From the NCBI GenBank assembly GCA_030672345.1, contig DAOVGO010000159.1:1-20725 (forward strand): 20,725 nt of DNA, in the 5' to 3' direction. A program made the translations under genes and the position numbers. Shown here one piece after another: positions 1 to 7,050 of this stretch. The notes beneath the pieces are model-generated. The model was not told the DNA's origin, made no database searches, and saw only the letters and a list, made by a program, of their open reading frames with translations. The number at the start of each line of letters is the position of its first letter. Position 1 is the stretch's first letter. This stretch comes from Methanosarcinales archaeon. Its GTDB lineage: Archaea; Halobacteriota; Methanosarcinia; Methanosarcinales; Methanogasteraceae.

Positions 1-38
1 GCAGAACTAATAAATTTTCCACACTCACATAATATCAT
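1..38 (-). CDS. 5' end of an unknown gene, cut by the window edge
   Basis: Reading the minus strand, an ATG at 38 follows a GAGGTGA ribosome-binding site at about 43-49 and opens a frame that runs off the window after 12 codons (MILCECGKFISS). The good Shine-Dalgarno spacing is the main support. The Cys-x-Cys so close to the start hints at a metal-binding N-terminus, but 12 residues are too few to name a family. A TATA-like stretch lies at about 64-73 and another at 166-175. Confidence 0.4.
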   Translation of the reverse strand, partial: MILCECGKFISS

Positions 39-379
39 TTTGTCACCTCATGAAATTATTCCAAGATATATAGGAAGTCCTCTGCCCAGAAGTTTCATTG
101 CACAATTGCTCGCTCCTGTGTATCAAACCCATTCAAAGCAGTGCGCGTTATGCATGTAGACATTCTATTTAAACCTTTTCATAGTTGGGTTTGTCTGCTA
201 ATTAGACATCATTGAGTTATATTAGTGATTTTGCACCAGAGGTTGTGAGGTATTAGGTTTCACGGTATTGAACTTTGAAAAAAGATTCGAACGCACAAAA
301 GTCGAAATCTTTCCATTAACTGCGAAACTTGCTCGATCAAAGATTAAAGTCTAATTGAAGATCAACGGTTGTGCTCATC
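39..379. other. AT-rich intergenic stretch
   Basis: No frame here looks coding on either strand. Visible are TATA-like boxes on the minus strand (GTTTAAATAG at 166-175; TATATATC at about 66-73) that could serve the gene leaving the window at position 1. A 13-codon minus ORF (378 to 337, MSTTVDLQLDFNL) starts 2 bases beyond the stop of the ThiN-like fragment and looks like the surviving start of a following operon gene that has been lost. Confidence 0.4.
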
Positions 380-595
380 TCAGACCCGCCGATCGCCTAC
401 CAGAACCGCCATATCAGCCACTTCCGCAGCACTCCTGCCGAGAATCCGCACCATCGCCTCTTTCCCGACCCCTCCTCCATCATAGATCACCTGCGGCACA
501 TAACCTGCATGCTCGATCGCATACGCCGCACCCCAGTCCATGGTCTCATGATGAGGCGGTTCATCCTTCCGATCGGAAGGAGATATCGTGTCATG
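380..595 (-). pseudogene. 3' fragment of a ThiN-domain (thiamine-phosphate synthase type) gene
   Basis: A minus-strand frame of 71 codons ends at a TGA at 380-382 and reads, in part, ETMDWGAAYAIEHAGYVPQV followed by IYDGGGVGKEAMVRILGR. The pattern 'WG...AIE..G..P.VIYD.G..GKE.M.RI.G' is what I know from the C-terminus of ThiN domains (COG1992), which make thiamine phosphate and occur alone, fused to ThiD, or in regulators. Its 5' side is lost exactly where the insertion sequence begins (597), so the gene was probably broken by that insertion. I could not find the N-terminal half beyond the other IS end. The family call rests on motif memory. The fragment cannot be functional. Confidence 0.5.
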
Positions 596-596
596 C

Positions 597-610
597 GTGT
601 TCGGTTAAGC
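597..610 (+). repeat. IS terminal inverted repeat, transposase 3' side
   Basis: GTGTTCGGTTAAGC. Its reverse complement occurs with one mismatch at 2013-2026 and exactly at 14551-14564, so the end is defined by three occurrences in the window. Confidence 0.75.
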
Positions 611-705
611 AATTCATCCCTCCATCAACCGTTCCCGTTTGATATTCGGGTCACATCCGTGATCTAAATATATATCGTACAATATTAACATATCCAGATG
701 TAGCC

Positions 706-1948
706 CTAATCGTATTCGAGCACCTCATCCAACAGCCTGTGCGCATTCTCCCCGAATATCTTCGCCCATCGTAAGTGCGCAAAAGCGGTTCGCTCGCTCC
801 GGATCGGCATTTCTGATCAATTGAAGCACTCTTGCGCGAGCACATCAGCGTTAAAACGGAAACCCAGATCAAAGAATCCACTATATCCGAATTTATGCTA
901 TCTATCTGATCCATACGATAGTAACCCTTCAAGTCCTTGAACACCATCCCGGGTCTCCCATCGTGCACCATACAAACTGGCAATATCCTCGGCAGAGAAT
1001 TTTTCAACCGGTATATTGGTCATATAGACATGATAAACGCCTGTTTCCTCGTTGAGAACCGCAACAACCCGAAATAGTTTGGTCACCGCGGTCTGTTTCC
1101 CTCTGTATTTCCGCCTCCCCGAGTTTGACCTCGACCATCACATCGAGTACGTCTCTTTTAAGATGTGGCAGAACGTCTTTTTGGCTTTTTTCCTTCAACT
1201 GATACCCGCATTTCCCCTACATTTCCGGTTCAGTCCGACGATCACTCTGATTAGCATTGTTTTTCAGTCTGCTGACGAAATAGCCATGGTATTTATCGAT
1301 TTTATCAAAAACACCGCATTTAAAGAATCCAAGATCGATGAGAAGTATTCTATCCCACACCCATTGGCAATTCTAAGTGTTTTAATCTCAGATGTCCGTT
1401 CCGGGAACATTTTAACGGATTTCATGCCATCTGCAACTGCACTTATGACATACGAAACTTTTACTCCTGCTGCAACCTTTTTTGACCCTGGTAGCGGGCC
1501 ACAGATCGGAGAGAGACTCAGGTAACCTGATAATCGTGCTGTCCTATATTATAAGATCTTTGAAACCATTTAACTTCTCCCCAGTGCGCGAGATTGCTGC
1601 TGAGCCTGAAATTCTATCGCATGGAGGACGCACTCGCGAAGAAACGTTACCAGCTCTGGTGTAAATCGGTCATATAGAGCACTATCGCTCACTTTTACAT
1701 TTGCTACAGCTTCGTATCGCCGTTTAAGCGCTCTGGTGGATTTCAGAAAATCGACGCCAAAACCGAGTATGAGAACCAGAGAAGAATGTAACAGGATCAA
1801 CCTTACGTTGGCGCTTGATAAATCCTGTTTTTCGAGCGAGATCCCGTAAGAACTCCTCTGAAAACATCTCTATGATACATTCAACAGTTGGATCGATCTG
1901 CACGATGTGTTCAACGATTGGATTGACTTCTTTATCATGGCTGTCCAT
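706..1948 (-). pseudogene. IS4-family DDE transposase, multiply frameshifted
   Basis: Reading minus-strand frames in order from ATG 1948 gives successive pieces of one protein. The N-terminus contains EFLRDLARKTGFIKR; then comes LGFGVDFLKSTRALKRRYEA; then an in-frame TAG just before DSTIIRL (first catalytic Asp); then VKVSYVISAVADGMKSVKMF; then IDLGFFKCGVFDKI (second Asp). The series continues with VVAVLNEETGVYHVYMTNIP and EDIASLYGARWE (the YxxRW region before the catalytic Glu), then a helical piece with DIVDSLIWVSVLTLM, and a C-terminus LRWAKIFGENAHRLL ending at a TAG at 706-708. At least five frame changes and two stops lie between these pieces, so no transposase is made. The order and DDE landmarks fit the IS4 family. 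Confidence 0.75.
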
Positions 1949-2012
1949 GCCATCACCTCAGACAGTCATAATTATTTTTATTGTATATAAAGATGGCGAT
2001 GATTTAGTGACA

Positions 2013-2026
2013 GCTCAACCGAACAC
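2013..2026 (-). repeat. IS terminal inverted repeat, transposase 5' side
   Basis: GCTCAACCGAACAC, the partner of 597-610 with one mismatch. It lies about 65 bases upstream of the transposase start codon, a normal distance for this type of element. Confidence 0.7.
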
Positions 2027-2142
2027 CGATGGAGTTTCACTCGGGTGTCACATTTCCATGAACCCCGGACAATCCACCACTGACCGAATGCCTGGCATGT
2101 TCCAGCTGCGGATCAGGCGGGCATCCCCTGACATGCACAAGA

Positions 2143-2151
2143 CTTATATAT
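2143..2151 (+). promoter_or_regulatory. TATA box of mptA
   Basis: CTTATATAT lies about 50 bases upstream of the mptA ATG. Archaeal initiation about 25 bases downstream would leave a leader of some 25 bases containing a weak CGGAG ribosome site near 2186-2190. Confidence 0.5.
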
Positions 2152-2199
2152 CAACGCATAGAGCACACAACCAAATTATCCGTATCGGAGAACGATGTC

Positions 2200-3180
2200 A
2201 TGAAACTACCTGTGATCGAGCTACCCGATGTTCAGGCGAGCCGTCCGGCGATACCGATCAACCTGACCCGTGTCGGCGTTACCGATGTCAAGAAACTGAT
2301 CGAGATCGCACGTGAGGGTAAGCGCCCGATCGTGCTTATCGCAAGGTTCAACATCTTTGTGGACCTGCCGTACGACCGCAAGGGTGCAAACCTTTCAAGA
2401 AACTTTGAGACGATCGATGAGGTTCTGCAGGAAACGGTCGAGGCGCCGGTGTACGAGATAGAGGAACTGTGCGGGGTGGTTGCACGCCGCTTGCTCACCA
2501 AGCATGAGTATGCGTCTCGCGCCGAGGTGCAGATGAACAGCGAATACGTGGTCAAACGGGAGACACCGGTGACGCATATGCATTGTCAGGGTGTGGCTGA
2601 CATCTTTGCAGAGGCGGTCGCCACGCGATCGGGTGGAGACGGAGACATTCTGGTCAGGAAGCTGGTCGGCGCCGAGGTTCTCGGGATGACCGCGTGTCCG
2701 TGTGCGCAGGAGATCATGCGGGATCGTGCCAGGAAAGAGTTGCTCGACCTTGGTGTACCGGAAGCCACGGTTGCACAGTTCCTGAGCAGGGTGCCCATGG
2801 CGACCCATAACCAGCGCGGGCGTGGAACCATCTCCATCGAGGTGCATGACCGGTATGATGTCTCGCTCGAGAAACTGATCGATCTCATCGAGGACTCGAT
2901 GAGTTCTTCGATATTTGAGCTACTCAAGCGATCTGATGAGGCGTCGGTGGTCGATGCCGCGCACCGGAATCCGAAATTTGTGGAGGACTGTGTCCGCGCG
3001 ATGGCGCGTTCGATCGTGGAGCGCTTCTCTCACCTTCCTGATGATTCCCTGATCTCGATCAAGCAAATCAATGAGGAGAGTATTCACCAGCACAATGCAT
3101 GTGCCGAGCGGTGTGCCACGCTCGGAGAACTCAGAACAGAACTGACTGAGATGAACATAGTCTTCGACCAAAGCGTTTAA
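2200..3180 (+). CDS. mptA: GTP cyclohydrolase MptA (GTP cyclohydrolase IV)
   Basis: This enzyme performs the first step of tetrahydromethanopterin synthesis, converting GTP to 7,8-dihydro-D-neopterin 2',3'-cyclic phosphate in the cytoplasm, with Fe(II) in the characterised enzymes. The protein has 326 residues, close to the family length, and reads as the archaeal COG1469/FolE2-like family. It starts with the typical LPDVQASRPAIPINLTRVGV, has the CPC motif at residues 166-168 (GMTACPCAQE) and THNQRGRG at 202-209, and a Cys/His-rich end HQHNACAERC. The ATG at 2200 has a TATA box 50 bases upstream and is the best start. It stands alone: a dead IS lies upstream and an unrelated gene follows after 33 bases. 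The next pathway enzyme, MptD, is encoded about 5 kb away. Nothing in the sequence suggests it is damaged. Confidence 0.93.
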   Translation: MKLPVIELPDVQASRPAIPINLTRVGVTDVKKLIEIAREGKRPIVLIARFNIFVDLPYDRKGANLSRNFETIDEVLQETVEAPVYEIEELCGVVARRLLTKHEYASRAEVQMNSEYVVKRETPVTHMHCQGVADIFAEAVATRSGGDGDILVRKLVGAEVLGMTACPCAQEIMRDRARKELLDLGVPEATVAQFLSRVPMATHNQRGRGTISIEVHDRYDVSLEKLIDLIEDSMSSSIFELLKRSDEASVVDAAHRNPKFVEDCVRAMARSIVERFSHLPDDSLISIKQINEESIHQHNACAERCATLGELRTELTEMNIVFDQSV

Positions 3181-3213
3181 ATCGATTCGGCGACATTATA
3201 ATATTGTATATTA

Positions 3214-4416
3214 GTGGGGAGACCGAAATTGGGTGAAACGACTCCGGTACCCATCAGGGTCAGAGACAGCATAGTGCCTGTGCTGCAATCAATTCTCAAG
3301 CGGATCACGAGAACGGGTGAGCTTCGCCACCGGATAGCGACCTACTCAGCAGAGCCCGCAGCGTTCGGGGACGTGGGCGGGGGCGAAGACGGGTATGGCT
3401 CCGAATACGATTCGCCGTTCGCACAGGAGGAAACAGAGAAGGAGGATGCAATCAGTGCCCTTATACAGTCACAGCAGGAACTCGGCGAGGGGGTCGATGC
3501 AGCCAGAAAAGATATTCTGGCGGTGCAGGCGCAGATGAGTGAGATCATGCGCGTCTTTTCGATGCTTACCGAAGCCGTCTATTACATGCCCGTGCCAGCA
3601 GGGAAAACGGAGGCGGTATTGCCAGAGACGATATCAGCAGAGATCGATGACCTCAAACGGAAACTGGAAGCAACCTGCGCAGGACTGTCAAAAAACGGCG
3701 TAGCCATGCTGACAATGGAGACAAAGACCGATGACATGACTGCAAGGGTATCCGGGATCGAGCAGACACTGCCTGAACTGATCTCATCGCAAAGTGATTT
3801 TTCCAGCAAAATAAATGAACTGATGGGTTTGATCGACACGAACAGATCGGAAATCGTGAATCTGGCTGCGAACACAAAGCGTGTCGATTGCCTGTATGAA
3901 GGCATAGGTGACATGTATGAGATCGCTTCGACACTGACCCGGGATGTCGGCGAGATCATCGCCAGACTGGAGGGGGCGGAAGCGGGCGAGGCTGACGTGG
4001 ATGACGTGGCTGACAGCGCCGGAGGCGAGATCGCCGAGGTGGAGATCATGCCTCCAACCGCTTATGTGAAACTGCATTCCGTGGGAAACGAGGCAGATCA
4101 TGTCAAGATCGCGATGGAGCTTCTGGAATTCCTGCTCGAGATGGTCGGACCCAATAATCTGCCAAGCATCCTTGATTATTATATCGAGATCGGATGGATC
4201 AGCGAAACCGCGCGCCTCGATCTGCTTGCTTATGCAAGCGGCCTCGGATTCGCAGAGGAGAAGCCGGACTGGAAGATGAGCACAGAAGACCATCTGAAAG
4301 CTCTCTGGTTTATCGACCAGCTATGCGGGCATAAAACCGATAAAACCAGGCTATTCCGCGTGAATCATGAAATAGCAAAGATGTATAAGGGAATCGACGT
4401 GCTCTACGAGATATGA
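3214..4416 (+). CDS. Orphan archaellum FlaD/E-type coiled-coil protein
   Basis: The protein has 400 residues and starts at GTG 3214. Residues 1-60 are basic and unremarkable and 60-80 are acidic. Residues 80-250 are rich in heptad-like Leu/Ile/Glu/Lys and look like long coiled coils (for example ISALIQSQQELGEGV and DDLKRKLEATCAGLSK). Residues from about 285 to 400 match the conserved FlaD/E C-terminal domain: KIAMELLEFLLEMVGPNNLP, LDYYIEIGWISETARLDLL, DWKMSTEDHLKALWFIDQL. In known archaella FlaC/D/E proteins form the cytosolic part at the motor base and link to chemotaxis proteins. No other archaellum gene is in this window, so this copy may be an orphan with another role. Its last 13 bases overlap the convergent mntA, and its 3' end is duplicated at 7049-7281. 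An alternative start is TTG 3229. The domain call is good; the function is inference. Confidence 0.75.
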   Translation: MGRPKLGETTPVPIRVRDSIVPVLQSILKRITRTGELRHRIATYSAEPAAFGDVGGGEDGYGSEYDSPFAQEETEKEDAISALIQSQQELGEGVDAARKDILAVQAQMSEIMRVFSMLTEAVYYMPVPAGKTEAVLPETISAEIDDLKRKLEATCAGLSKNGVAMLTMETKTDDMTARVSGIEQTLPELISSQSDFSSKINELMGLIDTNRSEIVNLAANTKRVDCLYEGIGDMYEIASTLTRDVGEIIARLEGAEAGEADVDDVADSAGGEIAEVEIMPPTAYVKLHSVGNEADHVKIAMELLEFLLEMVGPNNLPSILDYYIEIGWISETARLDLLAYASGLGFAEEKPDWKMSTEDHLKALWFIDQLCGHKTDKTRLFRVNHEIAKMYKGIDVLYEI

Positions 4417-4448
4417 TCCCTGCACCCTTGTAGATGCGAGATGAAACG
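4217..4448 (+). repeat. Duplicated segment, intact copy (flaD-like 3' end plus mntA 3' end)
   Basis: This stretch recurs as 7049-7281 in the same orientation with few differences, the main one being one extra base in the second copy. It spans the last 66 codons of the FlaD/E-like gene and the last codons of the convergent mntA, so the junction of two genes was copied as one piece. Confidence 0.9.
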
Positions 4449-4856
4449 CCTGTACCGCTCGATCGCATCGATCTGCTCTTTCGCGCTACCAAACCGATTC
4501 TCTTCGATTCTGTGCTTTGTATCCCGCCACATCTTCCTGAAGATGTAGAAATACTCGGATAGGTCGAGCCTGTTCCCGAAAAGCACCTCATAATTCTCGA
4601 TAACCGAGATTTTGATCTGCAGCGGAAGCAGTTCGAATATCCTGATGTCGTACACGGGTGGAGCCCTCCCGAGCAGACCTTTCCAGACCTCGATGCACAT
4701 ACTTCGGTCATTCATCCGGGTTATCACCGCAATATCGATGTCAGAGCGATTATTCGCTGTTTTGCTTGCGTATGAGCCGAAGATGACGACCTCGTAGTCT
4801 CGCAGGAATGAGAGGTCTGATTTGGTATCGATGCCGGCATTAGTGTCAGTCCGCAT
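4404..4856 (-). CDS. mntA: MntA-type nucleotidyltransferase (antitoxin)
   Basis: A 150-residue minimal nucleotidyltransferase. The catalytic signature GS-x10-D-x-D is complete: G27, S28, D39 and D41 (IFGSYASKTANNRSDIDIAV). In characterised HepT/MntA pairs, MntA transfers AMP groups to a tyrosine of the HEPN toxin and silences it. The gene follows hepT on the same strand with an 11-base overlap, so the two are probably translated together. The C-terminal half (YFYIFRKMWRDTKHRIEE) is helical and longer than in the smallest MNT proteins. The 3' end overlaps the convergent FlaD/E-like gene by 13 bases and its last codons are included in the duplicated segment. The partner arrangement and motif make the call secure; actual toxin neutralisation is inferred from the family. 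Confidence 0.85.
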   Translation of the reverse strand: MRTDTNAGIDTKSDLSFLRDYEVVIFGSYASKTANNRSDIDIAVITRMNDRSMCIEVWKGLLGRAPPVYDIRIFELLPLQIKISVIENYEVLFGNRLDLSEYFYIFRKMWRDTKHRIEENRFGSAKEQIDAIERYRRFISHLQGCRDHIS

Positions 4857-5259
4857 CCAGTTTAGCCTCGATGATCTCTATAAATTCGCAGAGGATTCTT
4901 TTAATCTCTTCGATGTTCTCGAATATCAGTTCAACGTCAACCGCCCCGTATCTGTGAACGACAGCGTTTCTCATACCGTTTAACTTCTTAAGATTCTGTG
5001 CGAGTTCCCTGTTAATCTCATTCTTTGCCAGAAGATGGTTGATGTTCTCGTAATCGTCACCGACACTGACGCCCATATCGTGCACCAGCATCGCAACCAT
5101 ATCCACCGCAGCATCGATACTGGTCTGAACTCGGTAAAGCACCCCATCGATGGACAGATCGTCCATGGTGCCGGCATCTTCCGGGATGGTATACATCTTG
5201 TCAAGGATGTATCCGATTTTAGAACGGTACTGTCCCGCACGTTTTTCATCCATCGACAT
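4846..5259 (-). CDS. hepT: HepT-type HEPN ribonuclease toxin (DUF86)
   Basis: A 137-residue all-helical HEPN protein with the diagnostic Rx4HxY motif at R97, H102 and Y104 (GMRNAVVHRYG). In studied systems R and H form the RNase active site at the dimer interface, and the Tyr is the residue AMPylated by MntA. The middle carries the usual DUF86 pattern (YRVQTSIDAAVDMVAMLVHD). It is followed by mntA with an 11-base overlap, the standard order of this toxin-antitoxin type. The first ATG at 5259 (a second is at 5253) is about 28 bases from a TATA-like box at 5281-5292, so the transcript may be leaderless. All key residues are present and there is no sign of decay. Confidence 0.87.
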   Translation of the reverse strand: MSMDEKRAGQYRSKIGYILDKMYTIPEDAGTMDDLSIDGVLYRVQTSIDAAVDMVAMLVHDMGVSVGDDYENINHLLAKNEINRELAQNLKKLNGMRNAVVHRYGAVDVELIFENIEEIKRILCEFIEIIEAKLDAD

Positions 5260-5280
5260 CTGCTTTCTGTTTCTCTTTAG

Positions 5281-5292
5281 GCCATATTATAG
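5281..5292 (-). promoter_or_regulatory. TATA box of hepT-mntA
   Basis: On the minus strand the sequence is CTATAATATGGC, centred about 28 bases before the hepT ATG. That spacing would put the transcription start at or very near the start codon, consistent with leaderless archaeal transcription. Confidence 0.45.
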
Positions 5293-5510
5293 TGTTTCTG
5301 AGAAGCCGGAACTGGCGCATTATGGGGTTGTTGAAGCCTCCCACGCATGGGGGTTATGTTAGGGTGAATTCTGACTTACACCGCATGGAGCGTGAAGAAC
5401 TCCGCCATAATCATATCGGCAAGAAATCAGGAGAAGCCGAATGCGAAAACGCGGGTGTACGGGCACTGGACTTAAGTCCGGGGTTTGGTGACTTCGGGAT
5501 GGTGGCATGA
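5292..5510 (+). CDS. Doubtful short ORF, possible remnant
   Basis: A 72-codon open frame (it contains LLKPPTHGGYVRVN and HRMEREELRHNHIGKKSGE). It has no clear ribosome site, the composition is odd, and I do not recognise a family. It overlaps the hepT promoter region. The surrounding 430 bases (5260-5691) hold no better candidate. It may be the trace of an old mobile element or a chance frame. Kept because the second half is rich in charged residues and reads more like protein than the alternative frames. Confidence 0.2.
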   Translation: MFLRSRNWRIMGLLKPPTHGGYVRVNSDLHRMEREELRHNHIGKKSGEAECENAGVRALDLSPGFGDFGMVA

Positions 5511-5622
5511 GGGGATGCGGAGGTCGGGTTGGACGCGCGTATCGCGAGGTTTTTGGGGTGAGTTGGATGATTTAATGCAGGAGAAGAAAAAGGAATCTAT
5601 AATGATCGAAGTTCGCCCAGAA

Positions 5623-5655
5623 GGATATATAGGTGGACCGGGTTCGGATATATAG
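5623..5655 (+). promoter_or_regulatory. Two identical TATA-like boxes before the tandem-HEPN gene
   Basis: GGATATATAG occurs at 5623-5632 and again at 5646-5655, 23 bases apart. The second lies about 40 bases before the ATG at 5692 and is followed by a GAGGT ribosome site at 5680-5684. The first may be a second promoter or a relic. Confidence 0.5.
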
Positions 5656-5691
5656 CGTTAAGCGAAATAATTATTAATTGAGGTAAGAACA

Positions 5692-6420
5692 ATGCCGACT
5701 AAACCTTGGATAGAGGGGCCACTAGAACTTTTGAAGCACGGCATATCGCATCTACAACTCGGAAGTGATTTTGATGCGCGAATCGCAATGATCAGCATAG
5801 ACAATGCCGTCGAGCTTATGATAAAAACCTATCTTGGGCTTCCTTCGCGAGTGACCGATATTACGGGATTGTCACGACGAAAGTACGAAGAAATCAGTCA
5901 AAGCTTTTCGTATTTGCTTGACGGTTTCGAGGAATTCGCGCCTGACAAGATGGTTGGCATTGAACTAGGAGATATTGAGTGGTTCCATCGCTTGCGCAAT
6001 CAACTTTACCATGAGGGAAACGGTATTACTGTCGAAAGAGAAAAAGTTGAAGGATATGCTGAAATTGCGAAAATTCTCTTCTCCAACTTATTCGCAGTTA
6101 CTGTAGAAGACTTAATCGAAGAGGGAGCACACAGTTTGGTTGGAGAGTTTTTCAGCGATTGGGCAATCTTAGAACAAGAACTTCTTCGCCTAAAAGATAA
6201 ACACGCGATAGCCCCTTCAGGTAGATTCGAGCCGCCAGCTATACTGGTTAGACAATTGGAACAAGCAGGTCTTCTCCCTGTATTATTTGTTCAACAATTC
6301 AACTTAGTGCGCCAATTCCGAAATGAACTTGCTCATGGATTTGCAACTCCCGCGGCAAGCGACTTAAAGAGCCATACTGCTACTGTAAAGAAATTGTTGA
6401 AAACTGTTAGTGAACTGTAG
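5692..6420 (+). CDS. Tandem-HEPN protein, function unknown
   Basis: A 242-residue protein, soluble and mainly helical. It has two copies of the HEPN-type R-N-x3-H signature: R102-H107 (HRLRNQLYHEGNG) and R210-H215 (RQFRNELAHGF). The N-terminal half (SDFDARIAMISIDNAVELMI, then a region ending IEWFHRLRNQLYH) resembles a group of uncharacterised proteins related to HEPN/DUF4145-type domains. HEPN proteins are commonly metal-independent RNases in toxin-antitoxin, abortive-infection and CRISPR-linked systems. The start has a GAGGT ribosome site 7 bases upstream and a TATA box. The gene stands alone, has a lower GC content and different codon choice than the C1-metabolism genes, and lies in a relic-rich area, so it may be acquired. 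RNase activity is inference. No partner antitoxin is adjacent. Confidence 0.65.
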   Translation: MPTKPWIEGPLELLKHGISHLQLGSDFDARIAMISIDNAVELMIKTYLGLPSRVTDITGLSRRKYEEISQSFSYLLDGFEEFAPDKMVGIELGDIEWFHRLRNQLYHEGNGITVEREKVEGYAEIAKILFSNLFAVTVEDLIEEGAHSLVGEFFSDWAILEQELLRLKDKHAIAPSGRFEPPAILVRQLEQAGLLPVLFVQQFNLVRQFRNELAHGFATPAASDLKSHTATVKKLLKTVSEL

Positions 6421-6954
6421 ACTGCCACTTCACTCAACAAAAGATACACGCTTGGGCTTAGCCCAGCCCTTTGGAATATTGCCTTCAGTCACAACTTCGC
6501 AAATGTCGAAAACAATAACCAAATTCTGCGTCGCCCTCGGTGAACACACGCCCACCTCTCATCGGTCCATACTCATCCCACCTCCCGACCTCCCTACCGC
6601 GGATGCCCCCGAATTCATTCGGTGGTGGCACGGCTGGGGCTCAAATCTTATTTCTGCCACTTTAAATTTCGAATATCCAAGAGCATACGAGTTAGAACCA
6701 AAACACCAGCTAAATCGACAGTCCTGAAAAGTCTCGTTAATCCAACCCACATCGCCGTCGTTCGTGTAATTTGTATCATTATGCCCCATTCATGTCTACG
6801 ATCTGTGAGGCAGCGATGGAGTCAGCAAAGGTGTTGCCGTTTCCTGATGCTAATTTTAGGAGATCGCGAATGCACACGTTTGGACAGACATCATGAATAT
6901 CGGAATGACCCTACATTTCAGCCCCCGGCAAGCCGCTTACGAACCAGCAGCGAA
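6421..6954 (+). other. Intergenic DNA without a supported gene
   Basis: No frame looks coding. Two small items are visible. One is a perfect 6-base stem TGGGCT/AGCCCA with a one-base loop at about 6451-6463, which could be a weak terminator of the preceding gene. The other is a degenerate copy of the ATTCGT-type repeat at 6760-6794. Confidence 0.4.
6760..6794 (+). repeat. Degenerate copy of the ATTCGT-rich repeat
   Basis: GTTCGTGTAATTTGTATCAT and the following bases align with the left arm of the hairpin repeat at 15221-15257 (GATTCGTGTAATTCGTACCA). The similarity continues through the CCATTC segment that follows. It is an eroded member of a dispersed intergenic repeat. Confidence 0.4.
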
Positions 6955-7050
6955 CTAAAGCACAAAAAGCGCATCGACCAGCGCCTTTGTCCGCTCAAAC
7001 GGCGCATCCATGATCGCAGTCCCGACAAGAATTCCGTCCGCCCCCGCATC
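6955..7050 (-). pseudogene. 3' scrap of a TrpC-like TIM-barrel gene
   Basis: The minus-strand frame of 31 codons ending at the TAG at 6955-6957 reads DAGADGILVGTAIM followed by DAPFERTKALVDALFVL. AGAD-x-(I/V)L(I/V)G-(T/E) is the last phosphate-binding strand of indole-3-glycerol-phosphate synthase and related TIM barrels. Its upstream side stops abruptly where the duplicated flaD segment begins (7049). It is clearly only a C-terminus; which TIM barrel it came from is uncertain. Confidence 0.45.

Larger units (their letters stand above)
597..2026 (-). mobile_element. Decayed IS4-type insertion sequence, about 1.43 kb
   Basis: The element is bounded by imperfect inverted ends, GTGTTCGGTTAAGC at 597-610 and GCTCAACCGAACAC at 2013-2026 (13 of 14 paired). 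It contains one transposase gene on the minus strand, broken by frameshifts and stops. I see no convincing target-site duplication in the flanks, which fits an old insertion. A second, much shorter remnant carrying the same right-hand end lies in the opposite orientation at about 14395-14564. Dead and probably immobile. Confidence 0.75.

Noticed and set aside
371..667. Open plus-strand frame of 98 codons
   Set aside because: It is the opposite strand of the ThiN-like fragment and runs into the IS end; composition does not look like protein.
706..850. Amidohydrolase C-terminus (pattern I-x-G-E-N-A-x-R-L-L)
   Set aside because: The piece continues in order from the transposase fragments upstream, and LRW.K(I/V)F.ENAH..L is a typical IS4-type transposase end; the same piece recurs at 14395 with the IS terminus.
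1052..1525. Plus-strand frame of 157 codons
   Set aside because: It is antisense to the transposase pseudogene; the minus strand carries recognisable transposase blocks over the same bases.
2027..2142. Missing N-terminal half of the ThiN-like gene beyond the IS
   Set aside because: None of the minus-strand frames in these 115 bases resembles ThiN or stays open; a Cys-rich plus-strand frame there has no start and no recognised match.
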